Source: Parietaria judaica
Lineage: Eukaryota > Streptophyta > Magnoliopsida > Rosales > Urticaceae
Direction of reading: 5' to 3'
DNA length: 64,000 nucleotides
Assembly: GCA_954871525.1 (NCBI GenBank)
Contig: OX940860.1
Location: 18,942,001-19,006,000 of the forward strand
The position numbers were made by a program, and so were the translations under genes. Under the pieces are notes generated by a model. It made no database searches, was not told where the DNA came from, and saw only the letters and a list, made by a program, of their open reading frames with translations. This document shows, in pieces, positions 45,656 to 59,535 of the stretch (position 1 is its first letter; each line of letters opens with the position of its first letter).

Positions 45656-48199
45656 TACTACATTGAAAGAGAATAATTATTCAGTTAATATTTTTATTTA
45701 TTGCTTGGGTCACCGTGTGGTTTTAGAATTTATGAAATATAATATGAATGGAAAAGGGTAGTTAATCTAAGTCAATGGTTAGAGCACAAAATTATCTTAA
45801 AGTGAAGTATAAAAACAAAAATGATGTGATTATTTATCAGTATTAAATTAAATAGAAAGATCTATATGTGGACTTTTTAGTTTGTTTGTAGCACTGATAG
45901 TGATTAGTAAACCCTCTTTGGGCTCTTGTATTTCTCATCAATTTCATACATATATATTTATATAAATGGTTGGTGACATAATTTTTTTCCTTTGTTTACT
46001 ATAATTAAAATTATTCCTACTATTATTTTCACATCTATGATCTTAAGTTTTTTGTTTTTTTTCCTCTTAACCAACCTTTCATTTCTAGAGGAATATGGTT
46101 ATTAATTTATAATTATAACACTTATATGGTCAAAATATTCTCAACGATTATTTCGTTATTTACTGAAAATTCTAGCTTATTGCCTAACTTTTTTGTTTTA
46201 CTTAAGATTTCGAATAAAGAAAACTCACTCTTTCCCGATTATCTTGGACTAGTCACCTTATTGACAGTTCTAAGACGTTTAGAAAAAGAATAACAAAATT
46301 ATTAATAATTAGCAATGCTTAACATCAATCTTGAAATCTGGTCGGATTCCACAATGGCATTCTATCTTAATAAACAATTGATTTGTTTAAATAAAATACG
46401 TGTATAATTAAAATTTATGCTACAAAACATAATGGATAACAATAACTTATTTAGAAGAAAAAAAAAATTGGTTATATAGCACTTCTATGTCTATAAACAA
46501 TGTGATAAATAGAGCTAGACTAAACCTACAAAAATAGCATCAAGTGTGATCATGATTAAGTTCAAACCCGAATTAGAATCCAAGAAGAATATTTCATATA
46601 CTTCTATTCTATAGCTCTATTTTCCTTATTTCAATTTTTTTTTCAGCTTTTCGAAACCGACCCTACAAAGAAACGACTAAAAAAAGTCTTCATATACTAT
46701 ATACTTCCAATAACAATAATAACCATAAAGATAATAACGGTATAAGTACCAAAATTATAAATAATACGGCATATTTTTAAACTTTCAATTATGTCGAACT
46801 AATACCTAAAAACTGAATAATTGTAATTATTTTGTATATTTATTTCGTTATCGTGAAATATTCTAGACATGTGTACGCTACAAAGACATGTGGGAATGAT
46901 GGGAAATTATATAGGCTTACCATACATGTATGTTGGTTAACGTTAATCAGGTAAATAAGACGGATCGAAAACACGACTATATATTCAGTCTTTGAGTGTT
47001 AATTCAGTGTTTGAATGCTATTGTAAACATGGCGCTTCATTATAAACAGCTTTAAATACTTGTGCCACTATTATTCCATACCAATAAACAAGAACTTTTG
47101 ATTGTTATTGGTGATGACATTAGAGAAACAAATTGTGGTAAAGTTAGAAAGAAAGAAATAAAATAAAGAGGAACACCAAATCCTCAACTATGAAGTGGTC
47201 CACATTTGAAAGGAGGGATTTTGCAGCCTTTGGCCGAGTGCCAAGTGTGGTTTATAAAAGCTAAATGCATGAGTTTAGAAAGAGTTCTTCCATTTTTGGT
47301 GAGTGATTGAAGTGTTTGTTGCTTCCATTGAGACAGCAACAATTTTCTACTTCTCCTCTAACTACCTCATTTTCATGAGAACGACTAATTTCATCTCTCT
47401 CTCTCTCTCTACTAATCATGATTAATTTTCACTTAACTAATTATCAACTAATTTTATGGACAAGACGACTATACGGAATGTCAAATGCATTGAGAGAAAT
47501 CACCGAAGTTTACGTCAAATATATGTTGTTTATCTTAAGAATTACTTTGTTTAATTGATGAAAATAAAAAATATAATATGTTTTTTCTATTAGAGTTCAT
47601 TTTTTTTTATTGTGTGATCATATAATTTAAGTTAATTAATAAGTTTAAAATAAAGTGATTTATCTTTTAATTATATTATGATGTGTTTAAAGGTTTATAA
47701 AGATAAGCTAGTATACACAAGCTAATAAATGAGATGGGTTCCGATCTCTTTTTGAAACACGGTTAATAATGAGACGGTTCAAGTCTATATAACATCGATA
47801 AGTAAGAACGAAACAGTTTAGACACAGAACACAAATGTCACGCCTAATTTTAGTGATATTTGCTAGAAATTATTTATATCTTTGTAATATTATTAGAACT
47901 ATATATGAGTGGATTTTAAGGAGGGACAAAGTTGGTGAGAGCTGGTCAGCTCGTTGCGCGCATGAATTAAGAAAATTGAGGTATTTTATTAAGTTCAAAG
48001 CTGCCATTGACGATTTGGAGTCTATTATTCTAAAGATGATATATAATAATCTTGATAAATAATATCACAAACAAGGCACTTCTTTTATCTAAATATATAT
48101 TGATCTTATCCTTGAAATGCTCTAATATTCTTTTCATAAAGTTGTCCTCCATTACTTTCTTTTTTATTGAGCCTCAGATAAGAGACCAATATTTTCCAC

Positions 48200-48248
48200 T
48201 ATAATATAATATAATATAATATAATATAATATAATATAATATAATATA
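48200..48248. repeat. ATAAT pentanucleotide microsatellite
   Basis: About ten near-perfect copies of ATAAT in tandem. Confidence 0.9.
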
Positions 48249-48530
48249 TTTTGACAATAACATCCTTTGAGTTTTAATTTTTAGCACTAACGATTCCTAT
48301 CTTTTAAAAAGTAGCGCCCCTTACCTGCTAAAAATAACAGAGATGAAACTTGTAATAGTCTCGTAATTTAGTATATTAATTTTATTTTATAATTAATTTT
48401 ACAAAAACACATTTGAAAGTCAAGTGTTAGATGCTAAATTTTTTAATGAATGGCTAATTCTATAAAAAAAAAAAAAAAAATAAAAAAAAAATAAAAACGT
48501 TAATGAATATACATGTATCACATCCACACG

Positions 48531-48571
48531 ATTTTATTTTATTTTATTTTATTTTATTTTATTTTATTTTA
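48531..48571. repeat. ATTTT pentanucleotide microsatellite
   Basis: About eight perfect copies of ATTTT in tandem, about 280 bp from the ATAAT repeat, preceded by an A-rich tract (48463-48496). Confidence 0.9.
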
Positions 48572-48897
48572 TAATTGATTTTCATTATTCAAGTCCATCC
48601 TCTATTAATGTTTTAAAAAATAAATTGGACAAAACTATTGTTTTTTACCAAACTCTTGAATACTTTCCTACTAATCTAAATATTTATTGACGCAGTTGAT
48701 TATAACTTAAATATTTTTGCCGCAATTATTACTTATATAAATCCCCATCGAGTGTGCGGTGGAAGCAGTTGGACTTGTTTAGATTTCACTTTCTTTATAT
48801 TGAAAATTTTGAAAACAACTATTCTATATCTTCCACCCCACAAAAATTATACATTTCTCTCTTTATCTATCTGTACTCTGTAGTTTATACACTATAT

Positions 48898-48934
<37 letters not shown>

Positions 48935-50514
48935 AAAAAGAGTCTATTTGCGTGTGGACCTTAAGAAGATAAAGAAGAAAACGATAAATAAAAGCGATAG
49001 TCCTTGCCTTTCTAGTTCTCATCCACTACAAGGACAAAAGCTCTTTATTTTAGCAAAATCTTGTTCATATTGATACAATTAGCGTTACATTATTAAAAAA
49101 CAAGTTCACACATTCTTCAATAATCCCAACAAAAACCCAACTCACATCCCATCATTGGACTATGAAAAAGTGATTATAATTCATGACTAATTAGATGTGT
49201 TTAAAGTGATTCTCAAGAAGATTAATTTATTAAGAAGAAGAAGAAGAAAAAAGTCAAAAAAATTCTAGTTGCTATGTATCATTTGCAGACTGTAATACTG
49301 TCCTTCTTAAATATTACTTATTTCCCCTCAGAACTTTTCTAATTGTTGCAATTTGTCTTCTAAACTTAGTTAAGGCAACAATGCACCAATTTGATTTCAA
49401 AATATAGCACATTGCACTCTCTACGTGTTCTACGTGTTAGAAATGAATTAATAACATTAACTTGTGTATAGCACATAAGTAATTCAAAGGCTAGTTTTTA
49501 TATTAATTATATTATGTTTTTCCAATTTAATTTGTGAGACTTATCCTAACTATTCTTCGATCTTGATTGCTTTGTAATACTTGCATCATCTAATATTTTG
49601 ATCTTTATTCAGCAGCTAATTTATAAAAAGTCCACATACTGCGTACAAGTTAATTTTTTTTTTCTATCATATTTAACGCGTACATGATCATAGGCTATTA
49701 TTTCTTAAAAAGATAGAAGACAGTGATGCCAAAAACTCGAGGGCCAAATTACAATTTCAAAGGCGTTGCGGTCAAATACTCATCACTTCAATTTTCAACA
49801 TCTCAAACTAGAAATTCACTTAAATTGGAAGTTCTAGAGCTTAAATGTCATTCTCAATTTGAAGTTTGAAAGGTCGTGATATAATCTTGTCAAAGTGAAC
49901 TAGTACAATACGGCATTACTAGTACTTAAGCAAGTCACATTTTGGTCATAATTTTTTCAATTAACCCCTTTTCTTATTTAGTGCTCTTTTTCATTTTGCA
50001 CACTCAATAAATGCAATTTCCTCAAGAAGAGATGACACATAAGCTTGTTTCTCAAGAAACCCATAATTTATTTTGCCCTATAGAAAGGGCAAGCATGATT
50101 CAAATCACATTTATGCCAAGTGTTGATGCTCCAAAGACCATGACCATTTCACTTAAGAAAGACTTTTGACCAAAACTTTTCTCCTTTATGGTGATTGATG
50201 ATGCAAACCTAAAGCTGTGCACTGCATTGATGCATTGCAAGTTTGCAACTGAAAGTGGAAGAAGAACTTATCTTGTGTTGTGTGTTATTGGGTTCTGAAC
50301 TAAAATCCGTGTGAAGAGATTTTCAAACATGTTCAATTTGGCTGCAAGGTTGCCAAATTTTTATAGAGCTTCCTTTGGTTCTTTTCATTCCTATTTTCAA
50401 ATTCCGTACCACACTTTTTCTCAAATATAATATAGCTATAATAGTTATGTGTCCGCAATTTTTGAAGGCCAGTTTTTATTATTGGTGAAGAATTTTTAAA
50501 AAAAAAAAAAATGT

Positions 50515-50585
50515 CAGCGAAACTTGAACCATACATCTTATAAATGGAAAGTACAATGCTCAACCACTTGAATTATGTCTTATTA
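50515..50585 (-). mobile_element. tRNA-derived SINE-like remnant
   Basis: On the minus strand an A-box-like TGGTTGAGCAT (about 50557-50567) is followed at tRNA-like spacing by a B-box-like GGTTCAAGTTT (50520-50530). Degenerate, and no SINE tail could be assigned. Confidence 0.3.
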
Positions 50586-50960
50586 ACTTCAGTTGCGTTA
50601 TGTTCCCACTCACACATTTTTTTAAAATTTGAGATCATTTATCTTATGAGTGTTGCAAGAGAAAAGCAGTTAGCATTAGTGTTCTTTCAAATAAGTTACC
50701 GAAAAATCATCTTGTTGACATAAGTAATATCAATCAACTATTTTAAACTCTCTTCGACGACACATTCTCATGAGTTCACGACTTAACATAACAATTAGGT
50801 CACACGCTTGCTTAGTCTTTGGACCCATTGTTATGTACAATACTACCATCTATGCTCATGGTATAATTGTAATTGTCGCAATAACAACAAAAATAATTTT
50901 TTTTTAAGCTTATTATTCTCAAAGTTACTCTCTAAATTTATACCTTTAGCTCCAAGCACT

Positions 50961-51252
50961 GGGTGCGTTTGACATAGTTTATTTAGCCCTGTTTTTATTT
51001 TTAGAATATACTAAACTATTTTTCATGTGTTTGACAAAATTATTTTTACAAAAAACACAAAAACAATTTTAGTTTTTTTGTACATGAGTCGTAAAAACTA
51101 TGATTCGTAGCTTTTGATTTTCTAAAAACAAAAACAATTTTTTTTAGTCTATTTTGATCTTTTTACCCTAAATGTGTTTATTTTACCAAATACTAAATCA
51201 ACTTTTGTTACCAACAACTGTTTTATAAATAATTTACCAAACAACAGTCAAT
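50961..51252. mobile_element. MITE, truncated copy of the 12025-12390 family
   Basis: It shares GTACATGAGTCGTAAAA, GATTCGTAGCTTTT and the surrounding order with the copy at 12025-12390, but the right end is missing and replaced by unrelated sequence. Confidence 0.6.
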
Positions 51253-53822
51253 TTTGTCGAATTCTAAAAGCGTAACAATCGGTTGATGATTTCCGGCGAA
51301 TTCGAAGCCCTGTAAATAACACATGCCAATGCAACCTCAAGTCAAATACTAACATATAATTAGTAAATCGCTACTTAATTCTCACAATCGTCAAGAAGAA
51401 AATAATTACAATTAACAAGCTAAAATATGTAGAAGGAATCATATGATAACTTGATGATTGAAATTACAAAATGGTATAAAGGCCCACACGGTTTCGGAAG
51501 GTCTTTGCTCCAACCAGCATCCCACTCGGACCGCTAAGAGCAGACACGTACGTCTCCATTCATGCAAATATGAACCTGCAATTTCTTCCTCTAATTTCCA
51601 CTTCCAATGACTTTGAGTGGATCTTCATCATCATTTTTCGATGTAAAGAATATATTACACGTTTTATATTTCTACAGTGTTTTGTGATTCTGATTATGCT
51701 AATTCACTGACCGAGTCTTCAGTAGCCATGTGCCAAGTTTGTTAATTGTCGTAACAATGGAATATTTGATCCCGTGATACTAATTGTCACGTCGGAATGT
51801 CTTGGGTTCAATTTCAATAAAAACATATTATGTTTTGAGAGAATAATGTCCGTATATAATACATATCATGTAATTTTAACCAATAGTATAACATGTTATT
51901 GTATTGTAAATATATTTTTTATAAAGTTAGTACACTATCATCACTCCAAAAATTAGAATATTCACTTAGTTTCTTTAAATACATGACTAAGTAGATAAAT
52001 CCATAATTTAATATTCCGGTATTCTAGAATTTCATTCTAAAATGTTAATCTGTTTTTTTTAATAACTAATAATTAACATTGACTATTAGATCGAAATTAA
52101 ACGATCCGGATCAATTAACTATTAAAAATGGAACACCAAAATTCGAGTTATTGGAAGACTTGAGCTCTCCGATTCTAGATATTTACAGGAATATTATTAT
52201 ATAATTATTTACACACTTTTATTCATCAAAGAGGGTCTTAAGGGCTAAATGATCATATATGCATGATTTGGAAAGACTATAATAGAAAATTAAATTTTGT
52301 ATGACTAAATATTCAAGCACAAGAAATTCAAACACGTTGATGTGCTCCATGTTTACTGAGTCTTCGTAGCTGAAAATAAGGTTAAAAACCAGTGTTGAAA
52401 CACTTCACTAATCAATATTCTACACCAATAATTACTTGTCATTATTCTAGGTCTCTACAAGTATAGCCAATTAGTTGGATTGAATTGAACACGTAGGTTT
52501 GGCTTGACCGCCATCTATAAATATAAGTACATGTATACATGTTATCATGGAAATTACAAGGGTTTGATAGGCTTGTCTCCATAAACATATTTCTTGTTTA
52601 AGATGTTTCCATAATGGGGAAATTCCAAGCTTTCATATTACATATCTTATTTATTTAGAAAGAAAGATAGAAAATAATGAGTGGAAAAAAGAAATAAGTA
52701 GTTTCCCAGTGTATTGAGTGACATTGTACCAAATGAGACTAAAGTTTAATGTACTTTGAATCTTGAATTCCGAATTTTAACTTTTAGCAGTAATAAGACC
52801 TTTTAAACTTCCAAAATGTATTATATTGCTTCTTAAGTGTTAAATGTGTATATATATATATATATTAATTTATGTGCAACATTATAATTTATTGGGGAGA
52901 ATTAATACCAATTAATTATCAAATAAGGTTGATAAACTAAATTATAAGTTTAACTTGAAAATCGGTTATGATAAAATAAGAAGGGTTATTAGCGACAAAA
53001 GTACAAAAGTTTAGAAATGGGACATAAAGCCAACTTATAAAAAATTGTGGCAATAGTTAAGTTCATCTTTTTGGCAAATCGGTAGAACTCATTCATTTTT
53101 TCGTTATTTTTTTTACTATTTCCGTCATTGATGACTTTAACAACGAAAATTGCGGTGCTATTGAGGAGATGAACAGAAAATTCGAGATAGAAAATGAGAA
53201 GGAAAATAAGAATATGCATTGTTGACGTTCTAAGAATCTATGTTTACATCCAACTTTATTTTGATGTATCTATCTATGTTTACATCAACTTTATTTTGAT
53301 GTTTGGAGTTTTTTTTTTTTTTTCTTTTCAAGGATGATGTTAGTAGGTTTGATCATTTGAATTTATTTGTTTTATTTGTCATTGACGTCATCACTAACAA
53401 AAATAATAAAAATAAATTAAAAACTAACACAGTTTAAATACGTTTGTCGCTAATAGTAATCGCCCAAATACGAAATAATATTTTCAATTAATTTAACGCG
53501 TAAAAGTGTACAAATGGGTAAAATTAAAAAAGTTCTTAAAGAGTAATGTAACATGGGAACAATAAGTATTCGCAACAACAAAATACTCACTTCAGCGAAA
53601 TATTAAGACACTCTCAACTTCTATATCAGAACTTGAGCAACTGATCTTGAGCAGTTTTAACTCCTAATTATCATCAAAATATGGCCAATCATACAAAAAT
53701 TAACCATCATTATGGACATAATTAACTCAACATTACTTAAAAAATGATCCACATTACCCAATTCGACATTAAACCAAAAAGTCTACTCATTTTTCTAGAT
53801 TTTGATCGAGATTTATCACTCA
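51253..53822. other. intergenic and 3' flank of CARB
   Basis: A short direct repeat (CTATGTTTACATC...CAACTTTATTTTGATGT, 53237-53301) is the only structure seen. Otherwise AT-rich without gene signals. Confidence 0.45.
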
Positions 53823-56800
53823 CTAGGAACTAGTTGCGCGCTGTACAGCACTGTAGCTCTCACTCGCTGCTGTTTCCGTGTCAATATTGAAGAAATCCTG
53901 AAGCGCGATCATGTTGATCGGCTTGGACTTCAAGCTCTTTATCGCTTCTGCGGTGGCCAGAGCTCCGGCGACCGTCGTGATCACTGGAACCTTGTAAGCG
54001 AGGGCCATTCTCCTGAGCTGGCGCCCGTCAATCTGATCGAGTGCGTCCCCGGAGCTCGTGATCACCATCAGCTGGATCTGCCCGTTCGACACCATGTCAC
54101 CGGCGTGGGGCCGCCCCTCGTGCAGCTTCAGCACCCGTTCCACCGGAACTCCGGCGAGTTCGAGAACACGCGCCGTCCCGGAAGTTGAAATGACGTTGAA
54201 CCCGAGATCCCGGAATGCCCTCGCAATCTTCTCCAGATGTGGTTTGGTCAGATCGTTCAAGCTGAGAAAGATGGTGCCGGAGAGGGGCGGCTTCTGCCCC
54301 GCGGCGATCTGGGCCTTGGCGAAGGCAATCGGGAACTCGTAATCGATGCCCATTACCTCGCCGGTGCTTCTCATCTCAGGGCCGAGCAACACATCACAGC
54401 CTTGGAACTTCTCGAACGGAAGAACAGCTTCCTTCACCGACACGTGAGCAGGAATCACCTCTTCCGTGAAATCTAGGTCGAACAGAGACTTTCCGGACAT
54501 GACGAGGGCGGCGTATTTAGCCAAAGGATGGCCGATCGCCTTGGAAACGAATGGGACAGTTCGTGAGGCCCGGGGGTTTGCCTCAAGCAAGAAGACGTCG
54601 CCGGAGAGAGTGATGGCATATTGGCAGTTCATGAGACCGCACACATTTAATCTCTTCGCTAATTTGATGGTCCATGATCTGATCGTCTGCAAACACGATG
54701 CCGGGATCGTTTTGGTCGGAATTGAGCAGGCAGAGTCGCCGGAGTGGACCCCGGCCTGCTCAATGTGCTCCATGATCCCACCGATCACAACGTTGCCGTG
54801 CGAGTCGGCGAGCGCGTCAATATCGATCTCGATAGCGTCGGACAAGTATCTGTCAACCAGAACAGGTCTGTCTGGGTCCACCTTCACGGCGTTTTCTAAA
54901 TACGTTGCGAGTTTTTCGTCATTGTAAACAATCTCCATGGCGCGACCACCAAGTACGTAAGAAGGTCGGACGACGACAGGGTATCCGATGTCAGTCGCGA
55001 TGGCGAGCGCGTCGCTTTCGCTCTTGGCGATTCCACCTTTCGGTTGTTCGATGTTGAGCTCTTTGAGGATCGCATTGAATCGCTCTCTGTCCTCCGCTGC
55101 GTCGATGGAATCTGGCGTGGTGCCCCAAATTCGTACACTCCCGTCTCCACTCGCGCATTTAGGCTTGTACTCGTCTAGATACTGCTGGATAGGAAGAGCC
55201 AGTTTCAGGGGGGTTTGACCTCCGAACTGAACTATAATACCATCGGGCCGTTCTAAATCGATAATGTTAAGCACATCTTCGGTAGTCAATGGCTCAAAAT
55301 ATAGACGGTCGCTCGTATCGTAATCCGTGGAGACTGTCTCGGGATTCGAATTCATCATGATCGTCTCATACCCGGCTTTCTACAAAAGAATAGACAGATA
55401 ATTGGAAAGAAGTTAAAAGTATAACCGACGTGAAATCCAACATTAGCAATATGGGAAAGTTCTACAATTAAAATTGGTAGAAAACCGTAACATCGAAGAC
55501 CAGATCTTTCAAAAAGACCATATGTTCAATGTTTCACGAAAACAGATAGGAACTCAAACACCGAACACCGGGTTTAAGCATGAACATATTAATTAGAAAT
55601 TTCTTAATCATTAATTTATTCGCTCGTTTCTTCATAAATATTGCTTTTCAGATAATAGAAAAAGGCTTCAAAAAAAAAATCTGCATTAAAAGCAATTATT
55701 AGCCAGAAAGTAATTTATATATATTTAATTAAATCTTCATAAAAACCGGTTTCACACTGACGCCGGTTTAAAAACCAAATCCAAATATACCGATCTTCAT
55801 TCAGAAATAACTGATTTCGGTTTCTACTTTCTACCTTTCAAACACCGAATACTAATAATGGTCAAAATCTGAGACCGAAACCTAAACCGGAACACCGGTT
55901 TCACAACCCGGCAACAAATCTAAGTGAATGTGTAAGTGCCACAGACCTGAAGAGCGAAGGACGTGTGGCAACAGCAGTAGTCAAATTCAATCCCTTGGCC
56001 GATACGGTTCGGCCCACCGCCCAGTATCAAAACCTTCTTCTTCTGAGTGGGCGCCGATTCGCACTCGAAATCGTATGAAGAATACATGTACGGCGTATTG
56101 GCTTCAAACTCTGCGGCACAAGTATCCACTCGCTTGTACGTCGGAGAAACACCCAGAGATATTCTCTTCAACCGGACTTCTCTCTCCGACGATTTAGTGG
56201 CGAAAGCAATCTGCTTGTCACTGAAACCCCTCTTCTTCACTTCGTATAAGTCATCTTTCGTCAGATCAGACAATGTGCGAGACAAAAGGAACTGTTCCAC
56301 GTCAACGAGCTCCTTAAATTGCACAAGAAACCATTTGTCGATGAAACTCAGCTCGTGAATCTCGTCGACCTTCATCCCCTTTTTCATGGCGGCGTAAATG
56401 GCGTGGATTCGGTCCGGGTTTGGGACGCGTAAGCTATATTTTATCTGGTCCATATCCCAGTCAAGTTCCTTTATCTTTGAGCATCCCCAACCTGAATACC
56501 CTGCTTCCAATGATCGCACCGCTTTCTGAAACGATTCTTGGAATGTACGGCCTAGCGCCATTGCCTCGCCAACGGATTTCATCTGTGTCGTCAACAAGGG
56601 CTGAGAACCCGGAAATTTTTCGAACGCAAACCGAGGGATCTGCACATAATGAAGCCATATTAAGCGGTAAGTTAAAATACCACACGAACTCTGCACTTTG
56701 AAGATACAAGTTCAAATACTACACGAAGATACAACTTTAATATTTTTTGAATTTTTCTCCCTAAATTTTCATGTTTTTCAAACTTCAACCCCTAAGTGTA

Positions 56801-58441
56801 AACATTTTTTCAATTTCACCCTCAAATATTCTTAATTTCCCCCCCAAACTTTATCCGCCCCCGAAATGTGCAACCCGGCTCGCCACTGGCTAGATATAGT
56901 CACATAGCAGCTAAAACAAAACTAATTTCAGAATGTATATATATATATATACATTGTGCAGATTTAGGCAAAATAAAGAGCTACACAACACTGATACAAA
57001 CAGCAAACACTCACGCTACATTTTTCAAAAGGAAGAGCATCATCAATGAATGACCTTTTACTCCAACCAATCAGGCATATGAGAGACCTAAGTTCATACA
57101 TAATTACATATTATATATATACATATATAGTATCCGACATACCTTTGTCACCACATAGTCTATGGAAGGCTCGAAGCTCGCAGGCGTCTTCTTGGTAATG
57201 TCATTCGGAATCTGGTCCAGCGAATACCCAATGGACAGCTTGGCCGCCATCTTCGCTATGGGGAACCCCGTCGCCTTCGACGCCAGCGCCGACGACCGCG
57301 ACACCCTCGGGTTCATCTCGATCACCATCACCTCGCCGTCGGCGGGGTTCACCGCGAACTGCACGTTGGAGCCACCACACTCCACGCCGATCTCCCTGAT
57401 GATCGCCACCGAGTAGTCCCGCAGCCGCTGGTACTCCTTATCCGTCAGCGTCTGCGCTGGCGCCACCGTGATCGAGTCCCCTGTGTGCACTCCCATGGCG
57501 TCTATGTTCTCAATCGAGCAGATGATCACCACATTGTCAGCCAAATCCCTCATCACCTCCAGCTCGTACTCCTTCCACCCCAACAAGGATTTCTCCACCA
57601 GCACCTGCGACGTCAGACTCGCGGCAATCCCGGCCTTGCAGATTGCCTCGAACTCCTCCTTGTTGTACGCTATCCCGCCTCCGGTCCCGCCCAGCGTGAA
57701 CGCCGGCCGGATAATCAGGGGAAACTCCCCGATTTCCGCAGCAATGTCAACGCATTCCTCTAGCGTGTTGCCAATCCCCGAAGGGGGAGTCTTCACCCCG
57801 ATGTTCGCCATCGCCTGCTTGAACAGGTCCCGGTCCTCGGCCTTCTTGATGGCGTCGAGCTTCGCGCCGATGAGCTCCACCCCGTATCGCTCAAGCGCGC
57901 CGCTCTCAGCAAGCGCCACAGCAAGATTGAGCGCCGTCTGGCCGCCCATCGTCGGGAGGAGCGCGTCGGGGCGCTCCTTCTCGATGACCTGCTCGACGAG
58001 CTCGGGCGTCATCGGGGCAATGTAGGTCCGGTCCGCCAAATCCGGGTCGGTCATAATCGTCGCCGGGTTCGAGTTGATCAGGATGACCTCGTACCCCTCC
58101 TCCTTCAGCGCCTTGCACGCCTGAGTCCCCGAGTAGTCGAACTCGCACGCCTGCCCAATCACGATCGGTCCCGCGCCGAGGATCATGATCTTCTTCAGGT
58201 CCGTCCTCTTCCCGACCTTCGCCGACTCAGACGGCGCCGATTCGCTGCGGACCGAGTTGACACGGAGCCTAGGGCTCTGCAGCCGCGCTAATTGGGGCTT
58301 CGTGGGCCATGGACGGAGCTTGGGCGCGAGGGAGAAGGAAGGGGATTTTCTGGCGCCGAGCAAGCGAAAGGGGTTGGCTTTAGAGGAGCGAGGCTTGGGG
58401 GATAGCAGGAAGGAGCTCGGAGATAGGTGTCGGCAGCTCAT
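53823..58441 (-). CDS. CARB: carbamoyl-phosphate synthase large chain, chloroplast
   Basis: Three exons, all in phase: 58441-57143, 56639-55947, 55379-53823; 1182 aa, close to the plant norm. It joins ammonia (from glutamine via the small subunit), bicarbonate and two ATP into carbamoyl phosphate for arginine and pyrimidine synthesis in the plastid. Residues 1 to about 75 are Ser/Arg/Pro-rich and acid-poor, a transit peptide. The first carboxy-phosphate half begins at [13 protein letters not shown] (residue 80), with the ATP-grasp loop [12 protein letters not shown]. The second half begins at [16 protein letters not shown] (exon 2). The C-terminal MGS-like allosteric domain is about residues 1031-1150. 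Start at 58441 ([10 protein letters not shown]) is chosen because it opens the transit peptide; the frame is open upstream, but that extension would be untypical. No defect seen. Confidence 0.97.
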
Positions 58442-58649
58442 CGTCTCGAAAGGAGAGGGTAGGAGCTCGAAGGCTGTGTGGGAGGGAGGTGAGCGAGCTC
58501 GTGTTAATGGCGGACGAAGGGTTGTCTTGGATTGTTGTTGTAGTGAAGTGTTAGTGAATGTTGTTGTAGGGTTTTTGCACACATTTCACATGATTGTCCT
58601 GTCTTGTCTCTTTTTTTTTTCTTTTTTTTTTTTGAGATGCGAGTTCTCG

Positions 58650-58735
58650 GCATTGATGGGCCGAAATGAGGCCCATTTAAAACTGTCGGTCTATTTTCTG
58701 TTGGAGGCCCATAAGTGTGTGGTGTGGGCTGGGTT
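58650..58735 (-). promoter_or_regulatory. cluster of site II (TGGGCY) elements before CARB
   Basis: TGGGCC at 58657-58662, GGCCCA at 58670-58675 and 58706-58711, and TGGGCT at 58725-58730 lie 210-290 bp upstream of the CARB start codon. Such clusters are known targets of TCP factors in growth-related and housekeeping plant genes. Confidence 0.5.
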
Positions 58736-58798
58736 AAGCTTAAGACCATTTGTGGGAATAAAGTAAACCAATATTGTTTTGTGCGGGATTTTATTTGG

Positions 58799-59140
58799 GG
58801 AAAATGACGACATAAGTAGTCAAAGTTTTTGAAAATTTAACATTAAGTTTTAATTTTCTTTGGATGGCGAAATATTCCGTCATATTTTTGCCCCGAACAG
58901 CATCACGTGTCACATTCTAAACCTATTAAATATACTTTTTTTAATAAAAAATTTAAAATTATTTATCAATGATAAACAATTGTATATTTAATGGGTAAAA
59001 CGTGACACGTGGTACAGTTCTGAACGAAAATATGACGGAATACACAAAATAAGAATTTGGTAACTTTCGCCACCCAAAAAAAGAATAGGAACTTAATGTC
59101 AACTTTTTAAAAAAATTAGGTACTTATGCTGTCATTTTCC
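58799..59140. mobile_element. foldback MITE, family B copy 2
   Basis: Left end GGAAAATGACGACATAAGTA and right end TTATGCTGTCATTTTCC are inverted. The interior matches the copy at 2693-3075 (AACATTAAGTTTTAA left, GGAACTTAATGTCAAC right). Flanks TTTTATTTG and TTTTCATTTG may be a worn target duplication. Confidence 0.7.
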
Positions 59141-59535
59141 TTTTCATTTGTAAAAAGGTAAACACGTCAGACGTAAGCATTTAATGTTTATTTTTGAAGT
59201 GACATAAATCAAATATTTTTTTCATTGTCAAAATTTTCAATGTATATTATTTTATTTCTTTTTAAAATTATATTTTAGACCTTTTTAATATTTTAGCGTA
59301 TAAAAAATATTATATATATATATTACTTATCAACAAAATTGATAGAATTATCTCAATGACGACAAAAGACAATCTAAAGTAATTTTTTATTGTTTTGAGT
59401 CTTCGAATTAAAATGCTCTCTTCAACATTTTTTCCAGCACCATTTTTAAACAATTATTTTTAAGACGTTCTTTATAATTATATGAATGAACTTACATGGC
59501 CGGGAGCCTGAGACTAACAAATTTATGCTTTTCAA
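59141..59535. other. intergenic AT-rich DNA
   Basis: Nothing recognised between two miniature elements. Confidence 0.4.

Larger units (their letters stand above)
45656..50300. other. gene-poor AT-rich DNA with simple repeats
   Basis: No gene is supported. Two pentanucleotide microsatellites are listed separately. Short frames such as 47835-48062 have no recognisable content. Confidence 0.45.
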
